Source: Eremomyces bilateralis CBS 781.70
Lineage: Eukaryota > Ascomycota > Dothideomycetes > Eremomycetales > Eremomycetaceae
Length of the DNA: 64,000 nucleotides
Reading direction: 5' to 3'
Assembly: GCF_010015585.1 (NCBI RefSeq)
Contig: NW_022985101.1
Coordinates: 1 to 64,000 of the forward strand
Shown: positions 32,678-44,524 of the stretch, in pieces
How the letters are laid out: every line of letters starts with the position of its first letter
Numbering within the stretch: position 1 is the first letter of the stretch
Notes under the pieces: generated by a model
What the model was told of the DNA's origin: nothing
The model's input: the letters and a program-made list of their open reading frames with translations, nothing else
The model's database searches: none
Program-made: the position numbers and the translations under genes

Positions 32678-33878
32678 TGCGGTATGGGGTGATTGCGAGT
32701 GGACGGCCTCTGACTGAGCCCAATGCGCAAATCCCATGCAAGGAAGTCAATCCGTCGTTTGATGGTGAGTAGATGGCGGGCGTCTCATGCGGAGTTTAAC
32801 TTCTGCGAGGGTGGAAGTATTTCTTACAATGTTCCTTCCAAGGATACAGGCCTTCAAATGAAGCCAATACTTCAACCTGGAAGGGTATTGTCGTGTTGGC
32901 CCGGAGGGTTTCTTGTCGACCACTCCACCTGCCCGGGCTGACTCTCCGCGAGTCCTCCGTGTTTCGAAGAAAGGGAAGTCGAAGTTTTGGGTGTTGGCTG
33001 GCGAGAGGATGATCTCTAACTATGCATCCTCTGCCGTGGATTGAATAACTTTTTACGGGGTCGAGGATCTGGGGAGGGCTACTGTGGTATCATTTCAGAC
33101 ACCTCTCCCCGTGTTTTATAGCACACACTACAGCATGCAATGCAGTCATCTTTGTTAGCGATGGGTGGTCGGAGATGCCCTTTTCAACGAAGGGGTTGTT
33201 GGTAATGTACAGGGGCGATATATGCTGTACCTGCGTTGCCTATTGGAGTAGATAGAATTGGATTCGTGCCAACTGGTACCGATATTGTTGATATTATTGA
33301 TATTATTGAATATTGATACCTTACGGAGTACCTATGCTGGTATTGTTGGAACAGTGCTAGGGCCACAGTAGCTGCACCAACGGCTGATCGACAGGCTAAT
33401 TTGCTTGCCCAATAATAATAAAGATCCTAACCGCGAGTGGTACAGCGTAAGGAATATTACCAGGCACTTAATGATATGTACTCCGTGCCATATGTCCGTA
33501 ACCTCCAAAGTTCCAATCGAAGGCCCTAGCCTTGAACGGTTGATTCCTTTAGTGTCGAAATAGGGTCTCTCTACAGACGAACTGGATTGTGGTTTGGTTA
33601 TCGGCTCATTGAAGTGAATCTTCAATCTTCTTGCCGCTCGGCGGAACTCGTTTGCCCCCCTCCAGCCTTCACCCTGGCTTGAGCCTCCCTTAGGCTCTTA
33701 GCTGCTCATACCGGTACCAAAGAAGCCCAAGAACTGCTAACATTTCAGTTCCACCCACTCCTACTACTGCCGCGGGTGTCATACACCCTATCCTGCCCTC
33801 ATAGGACTTGGGTGGATATGTAATTGTGGAGAATAGCAGCAGCCGTCAAGCGTTTGTCAAGTCGTCAAATCGTGAAAG
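32678..33878. other. 1.2-kb gap, mL49 to UBP8
   Basis: It contains an ATATTG/ATATTATTG low-complexity run at about 33275-33320. No gene recognised. Confidence 0.5.
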
Positions 33879-35736
33879 ATGGATATAACTTCCAAAACGG
33901 GCGCGTTGGCATCGCCGAAACTCACCAAGCCAAAGCCCGCACCCGCTCCAAGTATGGTGGCGTACGCTGCCTTTGGGTGTGGTAAGAATCCGAGCGTCGA
34001 GCAAGACGAAGATCGCTGGTTGCTAACCTCTTGCCACAGAACACATTCATGACCTATTCATGGAGAACCGGAAATTCACCGTCCATCACTACTCCCTCCT
34101 GGTCCAGACCATCAACGAAAAGAACGCCCTGATCCTGCAAACCCACAAGTCTCTCAAAGCCCCCGAACCGAGACCGGCCGTCTGCTTCACGCCGACCTAT
34201 CTGTGCCTGCAATGCCCCAGCGTCCACAGTCCGGAGTTGAGAGATAAGCACTGGGACACTAAGGGCCATGCGTTCTGTAATGCACCATGGAATCGGCTTT
34301 GCCTTTGTCACGACTGACACCACACAGCAATCGAGTCACGGTCAGGCTATGTATACTGCCAGGAATGCCAGGACTTCATATATGACCCCACGCTCGAGGA
34401 AGTGCGTCTACAACGAGGTGAGACAACCATGAACCGCATGCGAAATAAGAACTGACGGGAGATATGCTGGGACTAGGCCGGAAGAGACGGAAGCTCCAGG
34501 ACTACACTCATACCCCCGAAGATGCCCGTTTAATCGCGCAGAACTCAACATTCGCCCCGTGCCGTGCGATTGGATTGCGTGGATTCTACAACATGGGCCA
34601 GACGTGCTTCATGAGCGTTATCATCCAAAGCCTGCTGCACAACCCGTTCATCAAGATGTTCTATCTCGGCGAAGGACATAAGACGGCGGATTGCGAGAAG
34701 TCCCATTGCACGAGTTGCGCGCTGGACGAGATCTTCACGGAGTTTTATTCGGTGGAGAAGACGGAGGGGTTCGGCGCGGTGAACATGCTCATTGGGAGCT
34801 GGATGGGCACGCATGTAAGCAGCGGGAAGTCATTTCATGCCTGAGAAAGTCAACTGACGCGTCCACAGTCACTGGCCGGCGATAAGCAGCAGGATGCCCA
34901 CGAGTATCTCCAATTCATATTTAATTCTCTCCACTTGGAAAACGGTGGAACCACCGATCACAAGGGAGACGATTGCTCGTGCATCATGCATCGCTCCTTT
35001 TCCGGCCGGCTGCAGAGCACCGTCACCTGCGATAAATGCAAGAACATCACCACGGCGTTCGATCCGTTCATGGACCTGAGTCTGGATCTGAAGAGCCAGG
35101 CCAGAAAACGGAAAGCCGACGTGGATAAATTCGCAGATATCGTGCCGGTGGATGTGAGGGAATGCCTAGAGCGGTTTACTGGAAAGGAGAAGCTCCCAAG
35201 CGGAGAATACACCTGCCATAAATGTGGCGGTTCGCAACAAAATGCGACGAAGCAGCTCAGCGTCCAACGTCTTACCCCGGTGTTGACGATCCATCTAAAG
35301 GTAAGGAACTACACCCGCCATACCGCTTGAAACCTATTTGCTTAACCGTTCCCAGCGATTCGAGCATAATAAGACGTCTTCCAAGATCGAGACCAAAGTG
35401 AAGTTCCCCCTGGAACTGGATATGTACCCGTATACGACCCGGGCCAAATCCCATCCCATCAAGCCCGGTTCAATCCAGAACCCGCCACCCAGCTGCGTCT
35501 ACGAGCTGTCGTCCGTGGTCGTGCATAAAGGCAAGATCGATTCCGGCCACTACGTCTCGTACTCGCGCGAGGGGCCCGACTGGTTCCAGTTCGACGACGT
35601 GAAGGTCACTCTGGCTTCGGAAGCGGAGGTGCTGGATGCGAACGCGTATCTGCTCTTCTATGTTCTCCGTGGGCTCGAGGCTATGGGCGACGACCTCACC
35701 CAGAAGGATGCCCTCAATGTGCCCTTTGGTCAGTGA
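33879..35736 (+). CDS. ubp8: Ubiquitin hydrolase UBP8 (SAGA deubiquitinase module)
   Basis: Six exons (33879-33981, 34040-34276, 34328-34417, 34477-34814, 34869-35300, 35356-35736; introns 51-59 nt) encode 526 aa. Ubp8 removes ubiquitin from histone H2B within SAGA. The ZnF-UBP domain occupies about residues 55-140 (YLCLQCPSVHS, DKHWDTKGHAFS, YCQECQDFIYD). The USP catalytic domain has the Cys box NMGQTCFMSVIIQSLLHNPF (Cys about 187), QQDAHEYLQF, Zn-binding CEKSHCTSC and CDKC...CHKCGG pairs, and the His box SGHYVSYSREG. It ends near LLFYVLRGLE. All five splice junctions keep frame and restore family sequence, notably HAF-SIESRSGYVYC and THLK-RFEHN-type joins. It is convergent with MOG1, 234 bp apart. 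Confidence 0.93.
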
Positions 35737-35970
35737 CGTTGCATTCTTCTCTGCTCTCACTTAGCGGGAATGCATTGGGTGGCGTTTGGAAATGGGAAGG
35801 ATATATTGTAGTTAGACTGCTGCCGTGGTGGCTCGATCCAGGATGGCGTTTCGTGTCTAGATTGCAGGCTATTCAAGCATATTACGTTGCGGCCAGTGCT
35901 CTGCAAAGTGCCTCTATCATCATGATTTTATCTCTCTATCTAGGCACCGCGTAGGCTAATCATGCGTAGG

Positions 35971-36656
35971 CTAATCATTAACGAAGAGATTCCAATCTTT
36001 AACGTCAAACGTCGCCATGACTTGTTCCATAACGTCCAACCCATCTTTAACAAATTCATCGAACTGCTCGTTGCCGATGTCGATATTCTCCGGGTGGAAA
36101 CTCGGAACATGAGGAACATTGACCGTGATCACAATATCCGTTCCTTTCTCTGGGAGTCGCACCAGAGCCAGCAAAATTGCCGTCCAATCCGCCTCATTTG
36201 CACGACGAGGTCGAGCGCCCTCTTTTGACCGCAGACTTCCGAGCAAACTTAGGACTTTGGTGTTCCTGGATAGCCCATGAGTGTTAGCCCTTCGGTAGGA
36301 GGGGCTCGGACATACGGCATTTTATCAAGTTTGGGTTCCGTGGATGAAACTTTATGGACCATTGTCTCGTCTCCAGTGTCATCGGTAATGCCACGGAAAT
36401 GGAAATCCAGGGCTTCTAAATCATCCTTCGCCTCGGATGGGCCAATGTGCTCGAGAATGTCGAAGATGACACTTGCGAAGCCATCCTTATCCAAGTAGAC
36501 TTCCTGGCTATCTGGCACTTCTCGGATGGAGCTTCGACCTTCAGTCAAGGCGGCAGAGATATGGGACAGGATTGATACCTACCTCACGTCCTTGAAGCGC
36601 TCTGGCAGATCAACTTCTATTGCCCCTCCATAAAGTTTGATTTGATTAGAGGACAT
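35971..36656 (-). CDS. mog1: Ran-binding nuclear import factor MOG1
   Basis: Three exons (36656-36583, 36531-36316, 36265-35971; introns of 51 and 50 nt) encode 194 aa. Mog1 binds Ran GTPase, releases its nucleotide and supports nuclear protein import. The family opening LYGGAIEVDLPERFKDVS is followed by REVPDSQEVYLDKDGFASVI and ALDFHFRGITDD. The C-terminal part is EADWTAILLALVRLPEKGTD, ITVNVPHVP and TFDVKDWNLFVND. The second intron has a GTATGT donor, a GCTAAC branch and a CAG acceptor, and joins KMP to NTKVLSLLG. Without it the reading frame ends at a TAA. The acceptor of intron 1 (AAG before CTCC) was chosen for frame and family fit. It is divergent from TAF1. Confidence 0.85.
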
Positions 36657-37676
36657 GGCGCATGGAACAACGTATATAAATCAATACGAGTGAAAAGTCG
36701 GTAGGATGTACTTTTAACGGTGCCCGATAGAGAACCTAGAGTTGAAGGAAGAAAGTGTTGGCATGGAGTCCTCTACATCTGATGGAGCCATCAATCAGTG
36801 ATCATATAGATCATGAGGCAACTACGAATCCAGGCAGCCAGTCGATGTACAAATCCACAGTATTATGACAGCATATGAACTGAAAGGTGTTGATACGTAC
36901 CTCTGTTAGTGTTCCTTGCCCCCTTCAGACAATTTTGATAGTCTCCCGGAATTGCCAATAGCGAATTGCTAATAGCAGAGCAGTGTGCGAAGTAAATAAT
37001 GTGAAATCCATGTGAATCGGACGTCACTATCCATTGGAAAATACCGTGAATGAGCTCCTTGAAGTCTAGTTGCCCCTCCAATTGGTGGAAGGGACGCGGT
37101 ATCAGGTGACTTCGTGTTCCCTGCCTTTGCTGTTGTCCCAATCTAGTGATTTAAAATAGGACTGGACCTCTTCAGTTCTCACCTTTGAATATTGATTATG
37201 TAATGTGTAACACATGTGACGTGGGACCGGTGGGAGGAACCAGAGTTAAACCGAAGTTCTGCCGGACCACCTTCCCTGTCAACGGTCCCCATTCACTGCA
37301 CCTCACCATTCAGGACTTGCGCTTCGAGGGTCTGTCGCCTGTTGGCTTGTTCAGGTTCACTACCTACCATCATCGCATGGTGTTTCTTCTAAGTACTCTA
37401 CCTTCCTCCTCCGTCGCATGAAGAGTGCTCTGTGGAATCTCCATATCTCATCGGAATTCTCAACTATCCCACATTGAAATCAACCAGGGAGGAGCCCGAG
37501 ACACCCTATCTATCGATTATCGATTAACCACCTTACCTTTGCTTGCGCTCTATCTTCCTCTCTAGCATGGGGGATACCCAGCATCATCGCATCGTTCCCG
37601 GTCTATTAGGCGGCCGTGTGCCTAGACGATAAGGCTCCTGGATACTCTAGATCAGCTGGAACCCTACAAATCCACG
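36657..37676. promoter_or_regulatory. 1-kb divergent intergenic region, MOG1 / TAF1
   Basis: No gene recognised. It includes an ATCGATTATCGAT segment near 37515, close to the TAF1 leader. A frame at 36863-37141 on the minus strand has no resemblance to known proteins. Confidence 0.45.
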
Positions 37677-40600
37677 ATGGATGCCAACGAACGAGAGCCC
37701 GATCGCGGTGCCGCGGACAACGACCAAGACTTTGAGCGCGTGCTTGCTGACCTGAACAATCCCGATGGAGGCGCCTACGAGTTCATGTCTCGGGATCTCG
37801 AGGCAGGCGAAAAGGCCGACGATGCGGTCGACTTCGAGGACATCAGCGACGGCAGTTTAGCTGATGAGGAGGAGCAACCCCGACAGGCCGATCTCGACAA
37901 CGACTTGGATGACCTATTCAACGACGCCCCAACCTCTCCTGCGGACGAAAACATAACAACTGGTGCAACTGGGACCGTCCAGCTTGGGTCCGATAGCGTC
38001 GAGGGTGCCCCCGATGGCGGTGTTCCGTCGTTCATCTCCGATGCTGATCTCTTCGGCGAGGAGCCGATCGAACCCGAGGAGCATGAAACTCCCATCGTCG
38101 AAACCACCGAATCTACCGAAACCCTCGATGCACCGCAATTCCGACCCATCGACTTTAGCGGGGCCAGGGCCGCCTCGGTGGATGATCTGGACGATGTTGA
38201 TGACGCAGTTCGTGAGCAGTATGAACTGTTCAGAGATGCACAGGATCGAATGAAACGAGCCACGAGCGGTACTCGACTGATTGACCGAGTTGGCGAGACT
38301 TTGACCGACAATGAAGCCTTAGAGCTTCTTTGGCCAAACTTTGATCCTGATGAAGTTCCTCGGTTTGCTACACTCATCCCGCAAAAGCGCGCTTTCTACC
38401 CGCAAAAAGTGCCACCGAAGCCGCCAAAAGCGGTTCATCCATCGAAGCTCAGTCTCGAACTGGCTGCGGACTCGGAGCGGCTTTTTAAGCTGCCAGGACC
38501 TGCGAAGGAGACCAATCCGGAGAGACGCCGTGAATATGCGGAAATCATGGGCCTCCACTTGGTGGAGGACGAGATCATAGAAGAAGAAAGCGAGGATGGC
38601 TTGGACTACGAGGACATTGATTGGAATGAGGACGTTGGCGGCGTGAAGATGCGGGACCTGGCAGTCGTATGTCAAGATTGGGACCTGCCCTCACTTGCAG
38701 GTTCGGATCAGGAGACACCCCCAGAGGCGCCATTTGAGGAGAGCTTCGAGGATGAGCTGTGGGGTGACGCGACGGAGCAACCGCCTGCCAAGAAACGCCG
38801 TCTGGATGATATTGCTATCGGCGGGTCGATGGCGGCCTTTGTCGACGAGTACTTGCCCTTCGATGATCCCGAGGAGCTTACTGCTCAGCTCGCGCAGAAG
38901 GTGTTCCTCGCTGGAGACGACCCGAATCTGTTACTGGACCAGCGGAAACCCGACGCCGCAAAGAAAGGCACCGCATCCACGTCATTCCGGATGTCGCAAC
39001 GACCCCCGCACCAGAGTAGGAGAGAATGGATCACCAGCCGCTACTTCATATCCAACGATGCTGCCTATGTGCGGCTGAAAGAAAACCGATCTCACAAAGT
39101 CCGGAGCAACCTGGGAAACTTGTCCGTGGAACACGGTTTGCCAGCCTTGAAGCTTCAATATCCGTTCTACAAGGTGAAACTCACCGCGCGAGAGTCTCGG
39201 TCTTTTCATCGCCATCCCATGCATTTTATTCCGAACTCGATCATCCGGTTCAGCAAGCTGGCGTCGGTCAAGCGAAAGAACATGCGAAACAAACCAGCTT
39301 CTACCGTCTTCGAAAAAGCAAAGGATTTAACGTTTGGCGACAACTCGAACATGGTTCTCCTGGAGTATAGCGAAGAGTATCCGACCATGCTATCAAATCT
39401 CGGAATGGGCAACCGCATTCTGAACTACTACCGAAAGAAAGATAACGACGACACCAATCGGCCGAAGCTGGACATTGGAGAGACGATCGTGCTCCTACCC
39501 GAGGACAAGTCACCTTTCTCGATATTTGGCGGCGTCAACCCAGGCGAGCAGGTGCCCACGATCCACAATCAGATGTTCCGGGCTCCCGTCTTCCGACATG
39601 AAGCCAAAGGAACGGATTTTCTTGTGGGTGTCTCGAGGACCGGGGTTGGAGGCGATGAATGGTTTATGCGCCCCGTCGAGAACCTCTACGTGGTGGGACA
39701 GCAATTCCCATCGGTCGAAGTACCTGGCACGCATTCTCGGAAAGTGACCGATGCGGCGAAGAGGCGATTGCGGATGATCAGCTACCGTATTTTCGGGAAG
39801 ACGGCGAAGGACGATCTTCGGAATAACCAGTTGAATAATGAGGTCGTTCGACAACATCTCCCCGGATCGGATATCACGCAAAACAGGGGGAAGATGCGAG
39901 AGTTTATGCACTACAACAAGGAACTGCAGACATGGGAGCCGAAAGGCGACACAGCCCTCCCTGACGAGCAAACCATGCGAGGTTGGATCAAGCCCGAAGA
40001 TGTGTGCTTACTGGATAGCATGCAAGTCGGCCATCGCCATCTGTTGGATTCCGGTTATAACAAGGAGGGTAATGATGAGTACGAAGAAGACGATGAGAAA
40101 GAAGGGCAAAGCCTGGAAGAACGACTGGCTCCGTGGAACACGACGAAGAATTTCCTGAACGCCTGCCAAGGCAAGGCGATGCTTGCGCTGTATGGGGAAG
40201 GGGATCCATCGGGACGTGGCGAAGCATTCAGCTTTGTCCGCACTAGCATGAAAGGCGGTTTCAAAGCGATCGGAGAGAGCGTCGAGGACAAACTGAATGC
40301 GAAACGCATGAAAGACTTGGGTGGTCATAGCTACAATGTGGCGCAGCAGCAAAAGGCGTACGAGGAGGCAATTCGGGGCATTTGGGCGAAGCAGAATTCG
40401 AGCCTCTCTTCCACGGTTGAGCATGACGAGGTGGAAATGGACATTGACGAGGAACCCGACACGGCTATCCCTGGTCGAACCCCACGGTCGGAGGTCGCCA
40501 CGCCACGGCACAGCAGCTTTTTCCGGCGGGATGACGACTCCGTGAGTCAGTTCAGCAAGTTCAGTACCGGCAGTCAAAGCGGGAAGGTCCTTCGCATTGT

Positions 40601-41518
40601 GAGAGACACGCGTGATCGCCATGGGAACAAACAGACGGAAGAAGAAGTGATCACGGACGAGAAGGTTATTCGGGAGTATATGAAGCGGCGCAAGGCCGAA
40701 GAACTGAGTCAGTTGAAGTATGTGCCTTCTATCCTTTGGACCGTGACCCGAGAAGCTAACTGTTTGGCAGACTGGGCGATCTCCGGCCCACGGGGGATGC
40801 GGACTTCGACGCGAAGCAGAAGAAAATGTTTGCCAAACCTCACACATGCTCCTTCCGGATTCGGTTGGTGTATACTGACATTCTCCAGGCTTCAACTCGA
40901 GCTCGAGCGATTACAAAAGAATATCGAGCGGCGTCATGTGCGGGAGAAGGCCAAAGGGGTGCGGGTTACGGATGGATCAACACCAGGAACGCCGGGGTCT
41001 CCCCTCGCGGCGCCAGCGAAGAACGTTGGCACCCAGCGGAAATGCGCGAACTGCGGGCAAATTGGCCACATCAAGACCAACAAAAAGTCAGTGAGATGCA
41101 CATTCTGTCCCGTCATGAGCGAGCGGGGGGATGAGGCCGTCTCCATTCCCGCGGCTTTCTTGTCCACCGCGTTCTCTTCGGCATTTCCTTGAGTACATCT
41201 CCTTGATTACACTCGGATTTACATTTCTTATTCACTCGGACTGAGAAGCAGGGTCGATGGGTGGCATTCGTTATTTCTTATTTCCTTTCACGTCAGAGTC
41301 TTCTCGCGCGTTGCGCCACCGCCTTCCCTTTTCTATGTTCAGCACAGCCATACCATTTCGCATGCTATGACATGGGCCGTCCAGCGCTGACCGCTTTCTT
41401 CGACAGACTCTGCCCGCTCCTGAACGGCAAGCAGAAGCAGGAGGATGGATTTGACAACGCGGCGTTCGCACAGGCGCAGTCCGGATTTGGGATGGGGATG
41501 TCAGGGAGTCCGAGTTAA
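37677..41518 (+). CDS. taf1: Transcription initiation factor TFIID subunit 1 (TAF1)
   Basis: Four exons (37677-40717, 40771-40827, 40889-41086, 41407-41518) encode 1135 aa. TAF1 is the scaffold subunit of TFIID in the nucleus. The acidic N-terminus (DFERVLADLNNPDGGAYEFM) is the TBP-binding TAND-like region. The DUF3591 core is unmistakable: YPFYKVKLTARESRSFHRHP, PASTVFEKAKDLTFGDNSN, VLLEYSEEYPTMLSNLGMGN, GVGGDEWFMRPVENLYVVGQ and KPEDVCLLDSMQVGHRHL. A C-terminal zinc knuckle (CANCGQIGHIKTNKKLCP, about 1085-1102) is split by the last intron, whose 320 nt is far longer than any other in the window. If that intron is retained, the protein ends about 30 residues into it. No bromodomains are present, as usual for fungi. 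Confidence 0.93.
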
Positions 41519-42565
41519 GGGAGAGGAATCAATGTTGTCTGGGTGACAGACAGAGCAGACAGTCATTAGCGGAAAGCTACACGCGTGGGACTATGGTGCA
41601 TGATGGATGCAATTGTTCACGCTACCTATGGTTCGCATCACCGATGTAGAGTCTCTTCCTTTGCTTCACCGTGCGAATCGACATTTCGCAGGTCAAGTCA
41701 AGTCGAGAGAGAGATGGGTCACATCGCAATGGTTCCTTGTCTAGGTATGGCCTAGTTAAAAACAACCAACAAAACAGAATAATATATAATAGCAAGACTA
41801 CAGATATTGAATGTGGATGAACGACTCACTTGACTTCATTAGGTACACATCATACTACCGACTGAAGCAGAGGTATCAAGTACGATCTGGTATCAACAAA
41901 CAGAGTCCACGGTACAGATGCGCCCACATGCCAGCATCGTAATATCGGCGTCCTCATGTCTATCCCTTGATGATTGCAGTACTGCAAGGCGAAGTCCGGG
42001 CAATAATACCGGCAATTATCAGCTAGTGTAAGAATGTTGATGGAATCATGGAAACGAGGAAGTCGCACCCATCCCGAAAGGGAATCCGGTTGATGGAAAG
42101 TGTGGTGGCACTTGCTGGTTGAATGCCGTGTTGATGGAGTTTCGGACTGATGCTCCTTCCCCGAATTGATGATGCTGTGAGGAAAGTTGGGAAAGCTAAC
42201 GGCGCTAAACCCTACAGGGCATGCAAGTGTTGCAGCGTGTGGGAAGCAGCGATGGGGCCACCCAGCGGGCGGGGGGAGCAACTCAGCAACCACCACGACA
42301 GACGGCGCCTGGGCGATTGATGCGCTGATGCGCGTTCCTTCCCCGTCCGACCATTCGCGCACTTCTTCCCCCTCCCCCCCTTCGCGTGCACGCCGCCCGC
42401 TCAGCTGTCCCCCTCCTTCTCTCATCATCTATCAACATCTCCAGCTTCTTCCTTTCGACCATTCCAATACCATCCCAATTCTTAGCTACGATCTCTTGTC
42501 GCTTGATCGCATCGACTTCTCTTCCACGTATTCCATCCATCCAGAACCCCCTAATTCTTTTCCAA
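41519..42565. other. Intergenic, TAF1 3' flank and histone H1 promoter
   Basis: An AT-rich tract lies at 41755-41800. The last 200 bp is C/T-rich, fitting the H1 leader. No gene recognised. Confidence 0.5.
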
Positions 42566-43833
42566 ATGGCTCCCAAGAAAGCTACGGCCGCCGCGCCCAA
42601 GAAGTCGAGCGCTGCCGCTTCGTCGCATGCCTCCTACCAAGGTGAGTCGCATTCTGCGTATCTCTCCGCCAACGCGTCGAGAGCTCTGCTATTTGATTTC
42701 GCTGTGATCGCCTATTGAAACTGACCGTCTCGTGCAGATATGATTAAGGATGCGATCCTGAATGTGAGTCTACTGCCCATGGCGCACAGCGACTGCCCGC
42801 CCACTGCCACGAGCTGCCCGACCGACCGTGCCAGTGCATGCATCCCGACTTGCCTGTTCGGGCAGCCTCCGTCGCAACGATTATGTTTTGGAATGATGTA
42901 CTGACGCGCTTTATCTCGCCCCGTAGCTTAAGGAACGGAATGGTAGCAGGTGAGTAAATTCGCGCTTCTCCTCGTCTCCCTGCTTCGTAGGCGCCACGTC
43001 ACAAACGGGCGCTTCGCATCTCCAAACCCAACCCCGCTCATGAGCCTCTTCGAAACCATGGCGAATGCTGACCATCGATTCTTCGTGCTATTACAGTCGC
43101 CAGGCCATCAAGAAGTATATCCAGGCCAACAATGACCTCGGTGGAACCACCGACGCGGCTTTCAACAGCCACATCAACCGTGCTCTGACCGCTGGGAACG
43201 AGAAGGTTTTCACCCGACCGAAGGGTACGTGTCTTAGCTTCCGTCTCAAACCGCACCGCGCAATCCGCGGTGTTATTACTGCAGCTATGCGGTGTTCAAG
43301 CTCGTCTCTACCCCATCCACGCATTTGTTTCCTGGATTCTCGATCAACATCGCTGTCCCTGAGCCATAGCTAACGTTTTTCCGACCAGGCCCTTCCGGAC
43401 CTGTGAAGCTTGCGAAGCCAACCACCAAGGCCCCAGCAAAGAAGGAGTCCGCCGCCGCCACGAAGACTGCCAAGAAGCCTGCTGCGAAGCCCGCCGCCGA
43501 GAAGAAGGCGGCTACCACGAAGGCCACCACCAAGAAGCCTGCTGCGAAGAAGGCCGCTGCTCCTAAGAAGACTACCACCAAGAAGGCTAAGGCTACCCCA
43601 GCATCGGTACGTTTTCAATCCAAACATACCCCGTCCTAATCCCGTCGTATCCGCTGACCATCTTCTAGGCCCCTGCGGTTGAGGAAAAGCCAGTCGTCCT
43701 CGGCAAAACTAAGTCCGGACGTGTCACCAAGTCTAAAGCCCCTGCTGCCACCGTAACGAAGAAGGCGAAGACGACAACCAAGAAAGCCCCAGCGAAGAAG
43801 GCCACTCCCAAGAAGAAAGAAGAGAATGCATAG
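42566..43833 (+). CDS. Linker histone H1
   Basis: Six exons (42566-42641, 42738-42763, 42927-42949, 43097-43224, 43389-43606, 43669-43833) encode 211 aa. The short N-terminal Ala/Lys tail (MAPKKATAAAPKKSSAAASS) is followed by the H15 winged helix: SYQDMIKDAILNLKERNGSS, then RQAIKKYIQANNDLGGTTDA, FNSHINRALTAGNEKVFTRP and KGPSGPVKLAK. The rest is a Lys/Ala/Thr/Pro-rich tail (AAKPAAEKKAATTKATTKKP) that binds linker DNA. Exons 2 and 3 are only 26 and 23 nt, and the introns (62-164 nt) are longer than in the neighbouring genes. All junctions are in frame. It is convergent with ECO1. Confidence 0.93.
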
Positions 43834-44524
43834 GCGTTTCTTCTTCTCGATGTTTCTCTCTCCATATTTCTGTCGGCGCCTATGATTCTGCCGAGAGCGC
43901 ACGGCCATGACTCTGTATCTCGTCTTATTACATACCTCGAGCTGTGTATGCGGTTCCGGCGTCGTTGGCGCACTGATCCATGGACGGAAAACCGACGGGG
44001 TGTGCTGGATGGGACTTCCGTCATCCGTGACGTGGGAGTCTCTTATGTTATGACATGGTCTTTGCTCGCGGTCTGTTTTTTTTATGTCTTTTGGGGTTCG
44101 GGTTCATGTGCGGTCGGGTCAAATGCGGGTGGGGCTGTATTACATAGGGACTCGATATTGATGGTTTCCTTTTTTCCGGTGCAGTGGGCATGGTTATGGC
44201 TGACTATGGGGATAATTCATTACCCGTTCAACATACTCAGGAATGACATGCTGCACTCTTTTCATGACTCCTTCCTCTCGATGCTCAAATCGCGGTGATG
44301 TGAATGCCTCGCCAAGTATCCGGCGTCGACTTAGAGTACCGAGATCGGCTGTTTGTGCTTTGCGTCCGTCCATCCCATGCTCCATGCTCCATGCTTCCGA
44401 GATGCAGGTATAAATGAGTACATGTTCACCTGCCTCAACGCCTGGCAGTACAATGAGTGACCAGACATCCCTGTCTGGAGCGGAATTCCATACTCAAGTA
44501 AGAATATCCCCCCTCCATCTCCCG
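43834..44524. other. Convergent 3' region, histone H1 / ECO1
   Basis: About 690 bp with no recognised gene; a frame at 43882-44298 has no family resemblance. Confidence 0.5.
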
